64,000 nt of DNA from Streptomyces sp. NRRL F-5126. Its GTDB lineage: Bacteria; Actinomycetota; Actinomycetes; Streptomycetales; Streptomycetaceae. The position numbers and the translations under genes were made by a program. Below, one piece after another: positions 6,470 through 16,100 of the stretch (positions within the stretch are counted from its first letter, which is position 1; each line of letters starts with the position of its first letter). Below the pieces are notes generated by a model. That model saw only the letters and a program-made list of their open reading frames with translations. It did no database searches and had not been told where the DNA came from. Location of the stretch: assembly GCF_000721265.1 (NCBI RefSeq), contig NZ_JOFZ01000012.1:62001-126000 (forward strand), in the 5' to 3' direction.

Positions 6470-9250
6470 TCAGGCGTGCCGTGCCGCGTCCAGCTGGATG
6501 TCGTGGCGCAGTTCGCCGTCCTGCTGCTGCACCGACAGGTACTCGGCGCGCGGCGGGTGCGCCGCGCCCGAGGCGATGAGCGTGTAGCGGCCGGGCTCCA
6601 GCCCCGCGACGCGGTACCTGCCGCCGACCGCGCGCACCCCGGCGCGGCGCTTGCCGCGGTCGTTGACCACCGTGATCCACGCGTCGCACCCTGCCGGATG
6701 GTCGGCGCAGCGCAGGCTTCCCGTGACGGCCACCGCGCCCGAGGCGGGGTACGCGTCCGGCGCCTGCGGCGCGCGCCGGGCGGCGGCACCGTGCTGCGCC
6801 GCCGCGTGCCGGCCCTTGCCGTGCGGGCGCGTGCCGTGTGCGTCGTCGTCAGCGGTGTCCTTCGCCCAGGACGGCGTCGTGTGCCTGATGGGTGCGGGCG
6901 CCTGCACGGCCCCCCGGCCGTACGCCGTCGTCGTCGTGACCCGCAGGCCGCGCGCCTCCGCGTACCCGGCCATGGCCTCGTCCAGCGCGGCCAGTTCGCG
7001 CAGCGCCGCGTGCAGCCGGTCGGCGCGCGGCCCGGACGGCGCGGTGAGCGCTCCCTCCAGGTCGCAGACCAGCGGTCCGATCCTGACCCATTCCGCGGAC
7101 CCGTCCCCGGCCCCGGTGGTCCCGGCGGCCAGGCGCCGGTCGAGCGCGCCGAGCGACTCGGTGAACAGCCGCGTGATCTGCTCCATCCTGGCGGTGAGCC
7201 GGGGCGGCAGGTCGATGTCCACGTCGGCGGAGGCGGCGAGCGCGCGTGCGTGCGCGGTGGCGTTGGTGAGCAGGGCGAGGCGGCCCTCGCCCGCGGGTCC
7301 CCGCACGCCGACCGGCATCTTGACCAGGGGCCGTGCGACGCCCTGGATCTGGAACATCGCCGCGTCCACCCCGCGCGCGGCGCCGCGCAGCCTGACCGGC
7401 GCCCCGGGGTCCTTCCAGCGCTCCGCGACCTGGGAGATCAGCTGCTCGATCGCCGCCGCGTAGCCGCGCTCGGCCTCGCGGACGAGCCGGCCGCCGGACA
7501 CGGGGAAGATCAGCGCGGCGCAGAGGGTGGCGACGGCGACCCCGATGCCGTTGTCGATCAGGCGCTCGAAGAGCAGGTGGTCCATGCCGCTGTACGGCGT
7601 GGTCAGCCCGTACAGCTGGACGAGCGCGGTGACGAGGCCCACGACCCAGATCGCGTAGGCGCGCTGCATGCCCCAGGCGCCGATCGACAGGCCGGCGACG
7701 ATGACCGCGAGGGTGGCGTAGGTGTGGCCGGGTCCGATCAGGTGCAGCAGGACGATGCCGACGACGGCGCCGACGGCCGTGCCGGCCATGCGGTGGCCGA
7801 ACTTCCTGACGCGGTCGTGCGTGGTGTTCGTGCCGAACAGCGTGATCATGACGCCGATCGGACCCCAGTAGAACCGGCTCGGGTCGATGGCGTCCGCGAT
7901 CGGGCAGACGATCGCGACGGCCACGCCCGCGTGCAGCGGGAGCCGCAGGTAGGGGACGGCACGCCGCCAGCCCTTGACGTTCTGGGCGGCAGACAGCCGG
8001 CGCGCCACCGCGCCCGTGCCCGCCGGACGGTTCTGCTCCAGCGCGACGGTGGGCTTGAAGGGCACCCGGGCACCGGCCGACGGCGCGTCCCAGCCGAGGG
8101 CGAGCCACCGGGCGAGCGACTCCGCGAGCGAGTCGAGGAGGCCGCCCACCCGGTCGGCGAGCGCCGCGGCCTCGGCCTCGTCCGTGGTCGGCGCGGGGCT
8201 CGCGGCGAGTACCGCCGCGGCCTCCTGCTGGATGAGCTGGGCGGCGGGGCGCAGCGCGCCGGCGCGGCCGAGCGGCGTGCCGCGCGCGATGACGAGGCCG
8301 ATGACCACGGTCTCGCGCAGCGCGGGCGTCATCCGCAGGCGCGTGAGCTGCTGGACTGCCTGGCCGATGCCCTGGAGCGCGAGTTCCGCGTCGAAGAGGT
8401 GGCGGTGCAGGGACTCGGCGGTCTCCGGGTCGGCGGCGACCTCTGGCTGCGCGAGCCGCCCGTCGATGATGACGGTGGTCATGTTGAGGCGGCGCAGGCT
8501 GCGCCGCATCCGCTTGACTGCGGTGTCGTGGGCCGCGTCGGGGTCGAGCGCCTCGACAGCCGCGTCCGCCACCCGGCGTGCTTCCACGACAAAGGCACGC
8601 TGGGTGCGCAGCAGGTCCTCGCGCGGCATCGGGTAGCACAGCAGCAGCCGTGCGGCGAGTACGCCCGCACAGGCGGCGAGTGCGACGAGGAACGCCTTGA
8701 AGCACATGTTCAGCGGGATGCCGGCCATCATGCCGACCAGGAACGAGTTGAACAGCATCATGCCCGTCAGCAGGTACAGCGTGCCGAAGCGGGCGAGGAA
8801 GAACGTGAGGGCGAGGCCGAAGCCCATGACGCCGAGTTCGAGCGGCCTGTCGTCGCGCAGCGTGGCGCTCAGCGGCAGGACGGCGGAGAAGGGGAACGGC
8901 ATCCAGAGGATGGCGCGGGCGAGGCGCGGGGCCGTGTTCTCGGCGACCGCGAAGGCGCTCATCAGGCCCATCATGCCGCCGACCATCATGCCGAGTATGG
9001 CGGGCATGCCGAGCGCGACGGCCATGCCGTAGCCGACGGCGAGCGCGGTGACCATGGATATGGCGGAGCGCCAGCCGGCCTGGAGTTGCCCGAGCCCGGG
9101 GTCCGCGGCGAGTACCCAGTCCCACCAGTGGCGTGGGCCGCCGACGCGGCGGGGGGCCACGGGGAGCGTGTGGGAGGAGTGGTGGTGATCGGTGGTGCCG
9201 GTGGTCCGCGCCGCGTCCGCGGCGGTCGTCGTGGGGACGGGGGCGGTCAA
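6470..9250 (-). CDS. FUSC-family membrane protein with C-terminal carboxypeptidase-regulatory-like domain
   Basis: A 926-residue integral membrane protein of the fusaric-acid-resistance (FUSC/aromatic acid exporter) type. Two hydrophobic blocks are seen, about residues 40-215 and 430-585, the second containing the FYWGPIGVMITLFGTNTTHDRV motif region split by the FUSC-like RxxGT signature. The last 90 residues (about 835-926) read as a small beta domain, with GRYRVAGLEPGRYTL typical of carboxypeptidase regulatory-like folds. The start is TTG, overlapping the MarR stop (TTGA) and preceded by GGAGG. It is probably a MarR-controlled efflux function. The C-terminal fusion is unusual. Confidence 0.8.
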   Translation of the reverse strand: MTAPVPTTTAADAARTTGTTDHHHSSHTLPVAPRRVGGPRHWWDWVLAADPGLGQLQAGWRSAISMVTALAVGYGMAVALGMPAILGMMVGGMMGLMSAFAVAENTAPRLARAILWMPFPFSAVLPLSATLRDDRPLELGVMGFGLALTFFLARFGTLYLLTGMMLFNSFLVGMMAGIPLNMCFKAFLVALAACAGVLAARLLLCYPMPREDLLRTQRAFVVEARRVADAAVEALDPDAAHDTAVKRMRRSLRRLNMTTVIIDGRLAQPEVAADPETAESLHRHLFDAELALQGIGQAVQQLTRLRMTPALRETVVIGLVIARGTPLGRAGALRPAAQLIQQEAAAVLAASPAPTTDEAEAAALADRVGGLLDSLAESLARWLALGWDAPSAGARVPFKPTVALEQNRPAGTGAVARRLSAAQNVKGWRRAVPYLRLPLHAGVAVAIVCPIADAIDPSRFYWGPIGVMITLFGTNTTHDRVRKFGHRMAGTAVGAVVGIVLLHLIGPGHTYATLAVIVAGLSIGAWGMQRAYAIWVVGLVTALVQLYGLTTPYSGMDHLLFERLIDNGIGVAVATLCAALIFPVSGGRLVREAERGYAAAIEQLISQVAERWKDPGAPVRLRGAARGVDAAMFQIQGVARPLVKMPVGVRGPAGEGRLALLTNATAHARALAASADVDIDLPPRLTARMEQITRLFTESLGALDRRLAAGTTGAGDGSAEWVRIGPLVCDLEGALTAPSGPRADRLHAALRELAALDEAMAGYAEARGLRVTTTTAYGRGAVQAPAPIRHTTPSWAKDTADDDAHGTRPHGKGRHAAAQHGAAARRAPQAPDAYPASGAVAVTGSLRCADHPAGCDAWITVVNDRGKRRAGVRAVGGRYRVAGLEPGRYTLIASGAAHPPRAEYLSVQQQDGELRHDIQLDAARHA

Positions 9251-9726
9251 CTGACCTCCGCTTCGGTGGGGGCGTGCAGGGCATCGAGGAGGGTGCGGAC
9301 GGCGTCGCGTGCGGCCGCGACGGTCCGCTCGGGGTCCTCTGCGGGCGCCGCGGGCGAGGTGAGGCCGGCGTGGATCGCGGCGGCCATGCGGCGCCGGGCG
9401 TCTTCGAGGTACCGGCGGCCGGCCGGCGTGATGGACGCGTCGACCGCGCGGCGGTCGGTGGCGCACCGCACTCGCTCGGCGAGCCCGCCCTCGGCCAGCT
9501 CTTGCAGGACGACGGTGACGCGGGGCTGGGTGAGTCCGGTGAAGGCCGCGAGCTCCGTGACGCGCCGGCTGCGCGTCTCCAGGGCGTCGAGGACGGCGGT
9601 GTGGCTGCGGGAGAGGCCGAAGTCACCGGCCCGGTACAGGTCGTACGACAGCCGGCCGATGTCCCGGAGCAACCCGCGAGCGGCGTCGAGTACGCGCTGC
9701 TCGTCGGGGACCGGTGATGAATGCAT
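9247..9726 (-). CDS. MarR-family transcriptional regulator
   Basis: A 159-residue winged-helix regulator. The helix-turn-helix region is VTELAAFTGLTQPRVTVVLQELAEGGL, followed by the wing RVRCATDRRAVDASITPAGR, both typical of MarR. It overlaps the FUSC gene by 4 bases, so the two are co-translated and it likely senses an aromatic or lipophilic ligand exported by FUSC (inference). The ATG lies 6 bases after a perfect TATAAT (minus strand, 9738-9733) and has no ribosome site, suggesting a leaderless mRNA. Confidence 0.88.
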   Translation of the reverse strand: MHSSPVPDEQRVLDAARGLLRDIGRLSYDLYRAGDFGLSRSHTAVLDALETRSRRVTELAAFTGLTQPRVTVVLQELAEGGLAERVRCATDRRAVDASITPAGRRYLEDARRRMAAAIHAGLTSPAAPAEDPERTVAAARDAVRTLLDALHAPTEAEVS

Positions 9727-9739
9727 ATAGCAATTATAT
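9725..9739 (-). promoter_or_regulatory. marR promoter and putative autoregulatory operator
   Basis: On the minus strand a perfect -10 hexamer TATAAT lies 6 bases before the ATG. The same stretch forms ATATA-N5-TATAT. No good -35 sequence is visible at 17-18 bases upstream. MarR proteins commonly bind AT-rich palindromes over their own promoter, so autorepression is a reasonable inference. Confidence 0.5.
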
Positions 9740-9900
9740 AAGACGGAGATGGATCCCCATTACCGTCGCGGACACTGAGGGGTCAAGGGGCGGTCAAGTA
9801 CTTTCTGGCCCGGTGCCGTACGCCGGGCGCGTGAGTGATGCATTCCCTGGCTCGCCTTGCCCCAAGCGCCTCCCGCCCGGTGACCGGGCGTACGCCGGGG

Positions 9901-9936
9901 GCGTGCGGCGGGTGAGGGAAATCACCCGCCGTACGC
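9901..9936 (-). terminator. Terminator of the semialdehyde dehydrogenase gene
   Basis: A stem of about 15 bp with one G-U pair: 9901-9915 faces 9922-9936 around a 6-base loop. It begins 8 bases after the stop of the leftward dehydrogenase gene. The rest of 9740-9900 contains several copies of the short motif cgtacgccgg but no gene. Confidence 0.7.
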
Positions 9937-9944
9937 CGCCGCGC

Positions 9945-11477
9945 TCACTTCTCCAGCGCACCGTCCACCCGGCGCGGCAGCCCGAGCGCGTTCTCGTCGC
10001 GCAGTTCGGGCGGCAGCAGCGCCGACGGCGTCGACTGGTACGAGACCGGGCGCAGCCAGCGCTCGACGGCGGTCGCGCCCACGGAGGTGGACGTCGACGT
10101 CGTGGCCGGGTAGGGGCCGCCGTGCTGCTGCGCGTCGGCGACCGCGACGCCGGTGGGCCAGCCGTTCACGAGGACGCGTCCGGCGAGCGGGGTCAGCGAG
10201 GCCAGCAGCTCCGCGGCGCCCGGCTCACCGCCGTCGCCCTCGCCCCGCGACAGGTGGAGCGTCGCCGTCAGGTTGCCGGGCAGCCGCGACAGGACCGCGC
10301 CGACCTCGTCGGCCGAGGTGTAGCGCGCGACCACGGTGACAGGTCCGAAGCACTCCTCGAGCAGCAGGTCGTGGTCGCCGCCGGCCGCGAGCCTGGAGGC
10401 CGCGACGGTGAGGAAGCCCGCGCTGACGGTGTGCTCGCTGCCCGCGCCGGGGGTGACGGGCGCGTCGACGCCGTCGAGCCGGGCCCGCCGCTCGATGCCC
10501 GCGATGAAGGCGTCCCGCATCCGGTGGTCGAGCATCACGCCGTGCTCGGTCTCGCTCACGGCGGCCGTCAGGGACGTCAGCAGCCGGTCGCCCGCCTCGC
10601 CCTCGGGCGCGAGCACGAAGCCCGGCTTGGTGCAGAACTGGCCGACGCCCGAGGACATCGAGGCGGCGAGCCCCGCGCCGATCTCGTCCGCGCGCTCGGC
10701 CGCTGCCGCCTCGGTGATCACGACCGGGTTGAGCGAGCCGAGCTCGCCGTGGAAGGGGATCGGCTCGGGCCGGGCCGCGGCCGCGTCGTACAGCGCGCGG
10801 CCGCCGCGTACCGACCCGGTGAACCCGGCCGCGGCGACGAGCGGGTGCTTCACGAGCGCGACGCCGGCCTCGAAGCCGTGCACCAGGATCAGCACGTCCT
10901 CGGGGAGGCCGACCTGCGCCGCCGCCCTGCGGATCACCGACGCGCACAGCTCGGACGTGGCGGGGTGGTCGGGGTGCGCCTTGACGATCACCGGGCAGCC
11001 CGCCGCGAGCGCGCTCGCCGTGTCGCCGCCGGGGACGGAGAAAGCGAGGGGGAAGTTGCTGGCCGCGTAGACGGCGACGACGCCGAGCGGCACCTTGTAG
11101 CGGCGCAGGTCGGGCCAGGGCGGGGTGCGCGTCGCGTCCGCGTGGTCGATGCGCACGTCGAGGAACCAGCCGTCGTCCACCGCCTCCGCGAACGCCCTGA
11201 ACTGCGCGGAGGTGCGCGCGAGTTCGCCGGTCAGCCGGGCGGGGCCGAGCGCGGTCTCGGCGTCCGCGGCCTCGATCACGTGTTCACCGGCCTCGTCGAG
11301 CAGGTCGGCCGCGGTGCGCAGCAGTGCCGCGCGTGTGGCTCGGTCGGCGAGCGACGCGCGGGCCGCGTGCGCTCTGCGGACCGCGAGGTCGACCTCCTCG
11401 GCCGTCGCCTCGTCAGCGACGTGCTCGCGCTGCTTCCCCGTGCGGGGGTCGACACTCCAGACTGGTGCTGCTGCCAC
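9945..11477 (-). CDS. Aldehyde dehydrogenase, alpha-ketoglutarate semialdehyde dehydrogenase type
   Basis: A 510-residue aldehyde dehydrogenase. It probably oxidises 2,5-dioxopentanoate to 2-oxoglutarate, the last step of hexuronate/aldarate breakdown. Catalytic residues are C282 in SSGVGQFCTKPG and E245 in PFHGELGSLNP; the FHGELGS form and the divergent NFPLAFSVPGGDT motif are characteristic of the KGSADH subgroup. GTG 11477 is chosen because GGAAGGAA precedes it; longer in-frame starts add residues not typical of the family. It is divergent from an IclR regulator. 5-Dehydro-4-deoxyglucarate dehydratase lies about 8 kb away at 19625. Confidence 0.85.
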   Translation of the reverse strand: MAAAPVWSVDPRTGKQREHVADEATAEEVDLAVRRAHAARASLADRATRAALLRTAADLLDEAGEHVIEAADAETALGPARLTGELARTSAQFRAFAEAVDDGWFLDVRIDHADATRTPPWPDLRRYKVPLGVVAVYAASNFPLAFSVPGGDTASALAAGCPVIVKAHPDHPATSELCASVIRRAAAQVGLPEDVLILVHGFEAGVALVKHPLVAAAGFTGSVRGGRALYDAAAARPEPIPFHGELGSLNPVVITEAAAAERADEIGAGLAASMSSGVGQFCTKPGFVLAPEGEAGDRLLTSLTAAVSETEHGVMLDHRMRDAFIAGIERRARLDGVDAPVTPGAGSEHTVSAGFLTVAASRLAAGGDHDLLLEECFGPVTVVARYTSADEVGAVLSRLPGNLTATLHLSRGEGDGGEPGAAELLASLTPLAGRVLVNGWPTGVAVADAQQHGGPYPATTSTSTSVGATAVERWLRPVSYQSTPSALLPPELRDENALGLPRRVDGALEK

Positions 11478-11534
11478 CGCGGCTTCCTTCCCAAGGGCCT
11501 GGGCCTGCGGGCCGTTCCAAGGCTGAATTCGGTA

Positions 11535-11558
11535 GTGTTCGTTCGGTATTCTGAACAC
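11535..11558. promoter_or_regulatory. Putative IclR operator between the dehydrogenase and iclR-type genes
   Basis: GTGTTC (11535-11540) and GAACAC (11553-11558) form an inverted repeat with a 12-base spacer. It sits in the 176-base divergent region, next to further TTCGGTA-like repeats. Position fits a site controlling both genes. Confidence 0.45.
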
Positions 11559-11653
11559 GGTTCCCGATAGTGAATCTTCTGGGACTCTATTTCCGGCGTT
11601 CTGTGTGGTCAAGGCCGTCGCGAACGGTCAGGAGAAGGGGCGGGCGAGACGTT

Positions 11654-12433
11654 ATGCCGAGTGTCGAGACGGGTGGAGCGGGCGGGGCCCAGGTCAAGTC
11701 CGCGGTACGGACGGTGGAGCTGCTCGAGTACTTCGCGGGCCGCCCCGGCATGCATTCGCTCGCCGCCGTCCAGGAAGCCGTCGGCTACCCCAAGTCCAGC
11801 CTCTACATGCTGCTGCGCACGCTGGTCGAGCTCGGCTGGGTGGAGACGGACGCGACGGGAACACGCTACGGCATCGGCGTGCGCGCCCTGTTGGTGGGCA
11901 CCTCGTACATCGACGGCGACGAGGTCGTCGCCGCCGCGCGCCCCGCGCTCGACCGGCTCTCCGACGACACGGCGGAGACGATCCACCTCGCGCGCCTCGA
12001 CGGCACGAACGTCGTCTACCTGGCCACCCGCCAGTCGCAGCACTACCTTCGGCCGTTCACCCGCGTCGGCCGCAGGCTGCCCGCGCACTCGACGTCCCTG
12101 GGCAAGGCGCTGCTGTCCACGTACAGCGACGAGCAGGTGCGCAAGATGCTGCCGGAGACGCTGCCCGCGCTGACGGAGCACACCATCACCGACCGTGAGG
12201 ATCTCATCGAGGAGCTGAAGTCGGTGCGGGAGCGCGGGTACGCGGTCGACCGCGAGGAGAACACCCTCGGCCTGCGCTGCTTCGGTATCGCCATCCCCTA
12301 CCGCACGCCGGCGCGCGACGCGGTGAGCTGCTCGGTGCCGGTGGCCCGGCTCACGCCCGCGCACGAACAGTCGATCAGGGACGCCCTGTTCGACGCGCGC
12401 GACCGGCTGACGCTGGCGACGAGGCACCTGTGA
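11654..12433 (+). CDS. IclR-family transcriptional regulator
   Basis: A 259-residue regulator. An N-terminal winged helix (about residues 15-75, with VQEAVGYPKSSLYMLLRTLVELGW) is followed by an IclR effector domain containing RRLPAHSTSLGKALL and the late DREENTLGLRCFGIAIP segment. IclR proteins often control sugar-acid catabolism. Divergence from the ketoglutarate-semialdehyde dehydrogenase suggests it regulates that gene and possibly the uronate genes at 18.6-21.7 kb (inference). The ATG at 11654 is chosen; its ribosome site is weak. It overlaps the next gene by 4 bases. Confidence 0.88.
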   Translation: MPSVETGGAGGAQVKSAVRTVELLEYFAGRPGMHSLAAVQEAVGYPKSSLYMLLRTLVELGWVETDATGTRYGIGVRALLVGTSYIDGDEVVAAARPALDRLSDDTAETIHLARLDGTNVVYLATRQSQHYLRPFTRVGRRLPAHSTSLGKALLSTYSDEQVRKMLPETLPALTEHTITDREDLIEELKSVRERGYAVDREENTLGLRCFGIAIPYRTPARDAVSCSVPVARLTPAHEQSIRDALFDARDRLTLATRHL

Positions 12434-12906
12434 ACGTCACCCTGCGCGAGGTCCTGGACGAGGACCTCCCGCTGTTCTTCGCGATGATGCGCGACCCGCG
12501 GGCCGTCAGGATGGCGGCGTTCACGCACGAGGACCCGGACGACCGGGCGCACTTCGACGCCCACTGGAGCCGGATCCGTGCGCCCGGCGGCACGAACGTC
12601 CTGCGGACCGTCCTCGTGGACGGCGCCGTCGGCGGGATGACCGGTCTCTACGGGGAGCCGGGCGAGCGCGAGGTCACGTACTGGATCGACCGCGCGCTGT
12701 GGGGGCGCGGCGTCGCGACGCGCGCCCTGCGCTCGCTCCTGGCGCTCGTGCCGGACGAGCGCCCCCTGTACGCGCACGCGGCGGCGGACAACGAAGGCTC
12801 GCTGCGCGTCCTGCGCGCGTGCGGCTTCGAGCCGACGGGCGAGGCCATGGGGTACGCCAACGCGCGGCGCGGCCCGGTCCGCGAGCTGCACCTCACCCTG
12901 CGCTGA
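12430..12906 (+). CDS. GNAT-family N-acetyltransferase
   Basis: A 158-residue GNAT protein of the RimJ/RimL-like group. The acetyl-CoA loop is LWGRGVATRALRSLL, followed by the usual ADNEGSLRVLRACGFEPTGE element split between helix and strand. The GTG start overlaps the iclR stop (GTGA), so it is translationally coupled. Substrate is unknown. It may acetylate a small metabolite or a protein N-terminus. Nothing ties it specifically to uronate metabolism beyond coupling to the regulator. Confidence 0.82.
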   Translation: MNVTLREVLDEDLPLFFAMMRDPRAVRMAAFTHEDPDDRAHFDAHWSRIRAPGGTNVLRTVLVDGAVGGMTGLYGEPGEREVTYWIDRALWGRGVATRALRSLLALVPDERPLYAHAAADNEGSLRVLRACGFEPTGEAMGYANARRGPVRELHLTLR

Positions 12907-13071
12907 GCCCCGGGCGCGACCGGGCGCGAGTGCCCGCGCCGGGCCGCCACCGCCCTCGCCACGTGCGCGCACTTTCACCCTTCACTTCTTGATCCCCCCA
13001 ACTCCCCTCGTCCCGATATTCGTTCACCTTCTTGACGCGGACCGGGCAACGGCACATCATCGGCTCATCCT

Positions 13072-13083
13072 GAGAGCGCTCTC
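13072..13083 (+). promoter_or_regulatory. LacI-family (CebR-like) operator before the GH3 gene
   Basis: The perfect 12-base palindrome GAGAGCGCTCTC resembles the TGGGAGCGCTCCCA site of CebR and related LacI-family sugar regulators in Streptomyces. It lies 18 bases upstream of the GH3 start. Repression relieved by an oligosaccharide is the natural inference. Confidence 0.7.
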
Positions 13084-13101
13084 CGAGTGAGAGGCACCCC
13101 C

Positions 13102-16100
13102 ATGCCCCTTGTCGTGTCCCGTCCGCCGAGATCCCGCCGAGGCACCCGGCAGCGCCGGTCGCGCCTGGCCCTCCTCGTCGGCTTCCTCGTGCTCGCCACC
13201 AGCACTCTGCTCGGCGCCGGCGCGGCGAGCTCCCGTGCCGCGGGGCCCGTCCTGCTGTCGCAGGGCAGGACCGCCACGGCCTCCTCCACCGAGAACTCCG
13301 TCTTCCCCGCATCCTCCGCCGTCGACGGCGACCCGGGCACCCGATGGTCGAGCGCCCCCGGCAGCGACCCGCAGTGGCTCGAGGTCGACCTCGGCTCGGA
13401 CCAGGCACTGTCGCAGGTCACGCTGGACTGGGAGACCGCGTACGCGAAGGCCTTCCAGATCCAGACCTCGACCGACGACTCCCACTGGACCACCGTCTAC
13501 TCGACCACCACGGGCACCGGCGGCAACCAGACGCTCCCCGTCTCCGGCTCCGGCCGGTACGTGCGGATGTACGGGACGCAGCGCGGCACCGCCTACGGCT
13601 ACTCCCTCTGGGAGTTCCAGGTGTACGGAGGCTCCAGCGACGGCGGCACCGGCGACGAGCCCTGCGGCACCGCGACCGCCGCGCTCGGCAAGCCGGCCAC
13701 GGCCTCGTCCGTGCAGGACGCGAGCTTCACGGCCGCCGCCGCCTTCGACGGCAACGCCGGTACGCGCTGGTCGAGCGCGGCGAGCGACCCGCAGTGGATC
13801 CAGGTCGACCTGGGCGCCGCCACCACCGTCTGCGGCGCCCAGCTCACCTGGGAGACCGCTTACGCGACCGCGTACCGGATCCAGGTCTCGGCGAACGGCA
13901 CCGACTGGGCCAGTGTCTACTCCACGACGTCGGGCAAGGGAGGTACGGAGAACATCAGCTTCTCCCCCACCAGCGCCCGCTACGTGCGCATGTACGGGAC
14001 ACAGCGCGCCACCGCGTACGGCTACTCGCTGTGGGAGTTCAGCGTGCTGACCCCCGGGGGAACCCCGCCGCCGTCCGGCGGCAACGGCGACTGCCCGTGG
14101 GTGGGTTCCACCGCGCCGGTCGCCACCCGCGTCGGCCAGGTGCTCGCCGAGATGACGCAGGCGCAGAAGATCTCGCTGCTGCACGGCAACGGCAACGCGT
14201 CCCCGTACATCGGCAACCTCTCGGGCATCCCGTCCCTGTGCATACCCGACGTCGGCTTCCAGGACGGTCCCAGCGGGGTCGGCGACGGCATGGGCGGCGT
14301 GACGCAACTGCCGTCGGCCGTCTCCTCCGCCGCGACCTGGAACCCGTTGCTCGTACAGCAGTACGGGGCCGTCGCGGGCGCCGAGTTCGCGGGCAAGGGC
14401 GTGGGCGTGGCGCTCGGCCCGACGCTGAACATCGACCGCGACCCCCGCTGGGGCCGCGCGTTCGAGACCTACAGCGAGGACCCGTACCTCACGGCGTCGA
14501 TGGCGACCGCCAACGTGCGGGGCCTGCAGAGCCAGGGCGTGATGGCGGAGCCCAAGCACGTCGCGGTCTACAACCAGGAGACCAACCGCAACGGCCCTGC
14601 CGACAACGCCATCGTCGACCCCAGGACCCTCAACGAGGTCTACCTGCCCGGCTTCCAGTCCGTGGTGGGCCAGGGCGCCGCGGCGTCCGTGATGTGCGGG
14701 TACGCGACCGTCAACGGCGACTACGACTGCGACAGCGGCGCGCTGCTGAACACCGCGCTCTACCAGGAGGCGGGCTTCGACGGCTTCGTCACCAGCGACT
14801 GGGGCGGTGCGCACTCCACCGTGAAGGCCGCCGACAACGGCATGACGGTGGAGATGCCCGGCGGCTACTTCTACGCCGATTTCCTGGCGCAGGCGGTGGC
14901 GGACGGGCAGGTCAGCCAGTCGACGCTGGACACGATGGTGAGCCGGGTGCTGACGCAGATGTTCGCGTTCGGCCTCTTCGACAAGAAGAACACCGGCTCA
15001 CCGACCGCCACCGTCACCACCGCCGCCCACCAGGACGTCGCACGGCAGGTGGCCGAGCAGGGCTCCGTCCTGCTGAAGGACGACGGGGGCGTGCTGCCGC
15101 TGACGTCCGCCACCAAGTCCATCGCGGTCCTCGGCGCCGACGGCGGCGCGGGCGTGCGGAGCGTGGGCGGCGGCAGCGCGACCGCCACCAGTTCGGGCAC
15201 CGTCTCACCGCTCGACGGGATCACGGCGCGCGCGGGCAGCGGTGTGGACGTGCGGTACGACGACGCCACGGACATCGGGGCGGCGGTCGCGCTCGCCAGG
15301 TCGTCGGACGTGGCGATCGTGTTCGCGAGCTACGGCGAGCAGGAGGGCACCGATCTGACCGGCATCGACCTGCCCGGCGACCAGAACTCGCTGATCTCGC
15401 AGGTCGCCGCGGCCAACCCGGACACCGTCGTGGTGCTCAACACCGGGTCCGCGGTGACGATGCCCTGGCTCGGCCAGGTCAAGGCCGTGGTGGAGAACTG
15501 GTACGCGGGCCAGGAGGTCGGCACCGCGATCGCCCGGCTGCTGTACGGGGACGACGACTTCTCCGGCAAGCTGCCGGTGACGTTCCCCAAGAGCCTCGCG
15601 GACGTACCCGCGCACACGACGGCGCAGTGGCCGGGAGACGGCACGGACGTGCAGTACTCGGAGGGGCTCGACGTCGGGTACCGCTGGTACGACGACAAGG
15701 GCATCGCCCCGCTCTTCCCGTTCGGCTACGGCCTGTCGTACACGTCGTTCGGCTTCTCCGGACTCCGGATCGGCGCCCCGGACGGCGCGGGCGACCGCAC
15801 GGTCACCGCGACGGTGACGAACACCGGGACGCGCGCGGGCTCCGAGGTGGCGCAGCTCTACCTCGGCTCCCCCGCGGCGGGCGAGCCCGCGAAGCAGCTC
15901 AAGGGCTTCCAGCGGGTGGACCTCCAGCCGGGCGCGAGCGCGACGGTGTCGTTCCCGCTGACGCCGCACGACCTCGCGTACTGGTCGACGTCGTCGAACG
16001 GCTGGACGACCCCGGCGGGGACGTTCGCCGTCCGGGTCGGCGACTCGTCGCGGAACCTGCCGCTGTCGGGCACGCTCGACGTCCCGGCCGGGTCGGTGGC

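Noticed and set aside
6476..9730. A 1084-residue open frame antisense to the FUSC gene
   Set aside because: Arginine/glycine-rich shadow frame with no motif; the minus-strand FUSC and MarR genes carry recognisable domains.
9740..9900. Repeated cgtacgccgg motifs as a regulatory array
   Set aside because: Spacing is irregular and the copies partly belong to the terminator hairpins; not enough to call a site.
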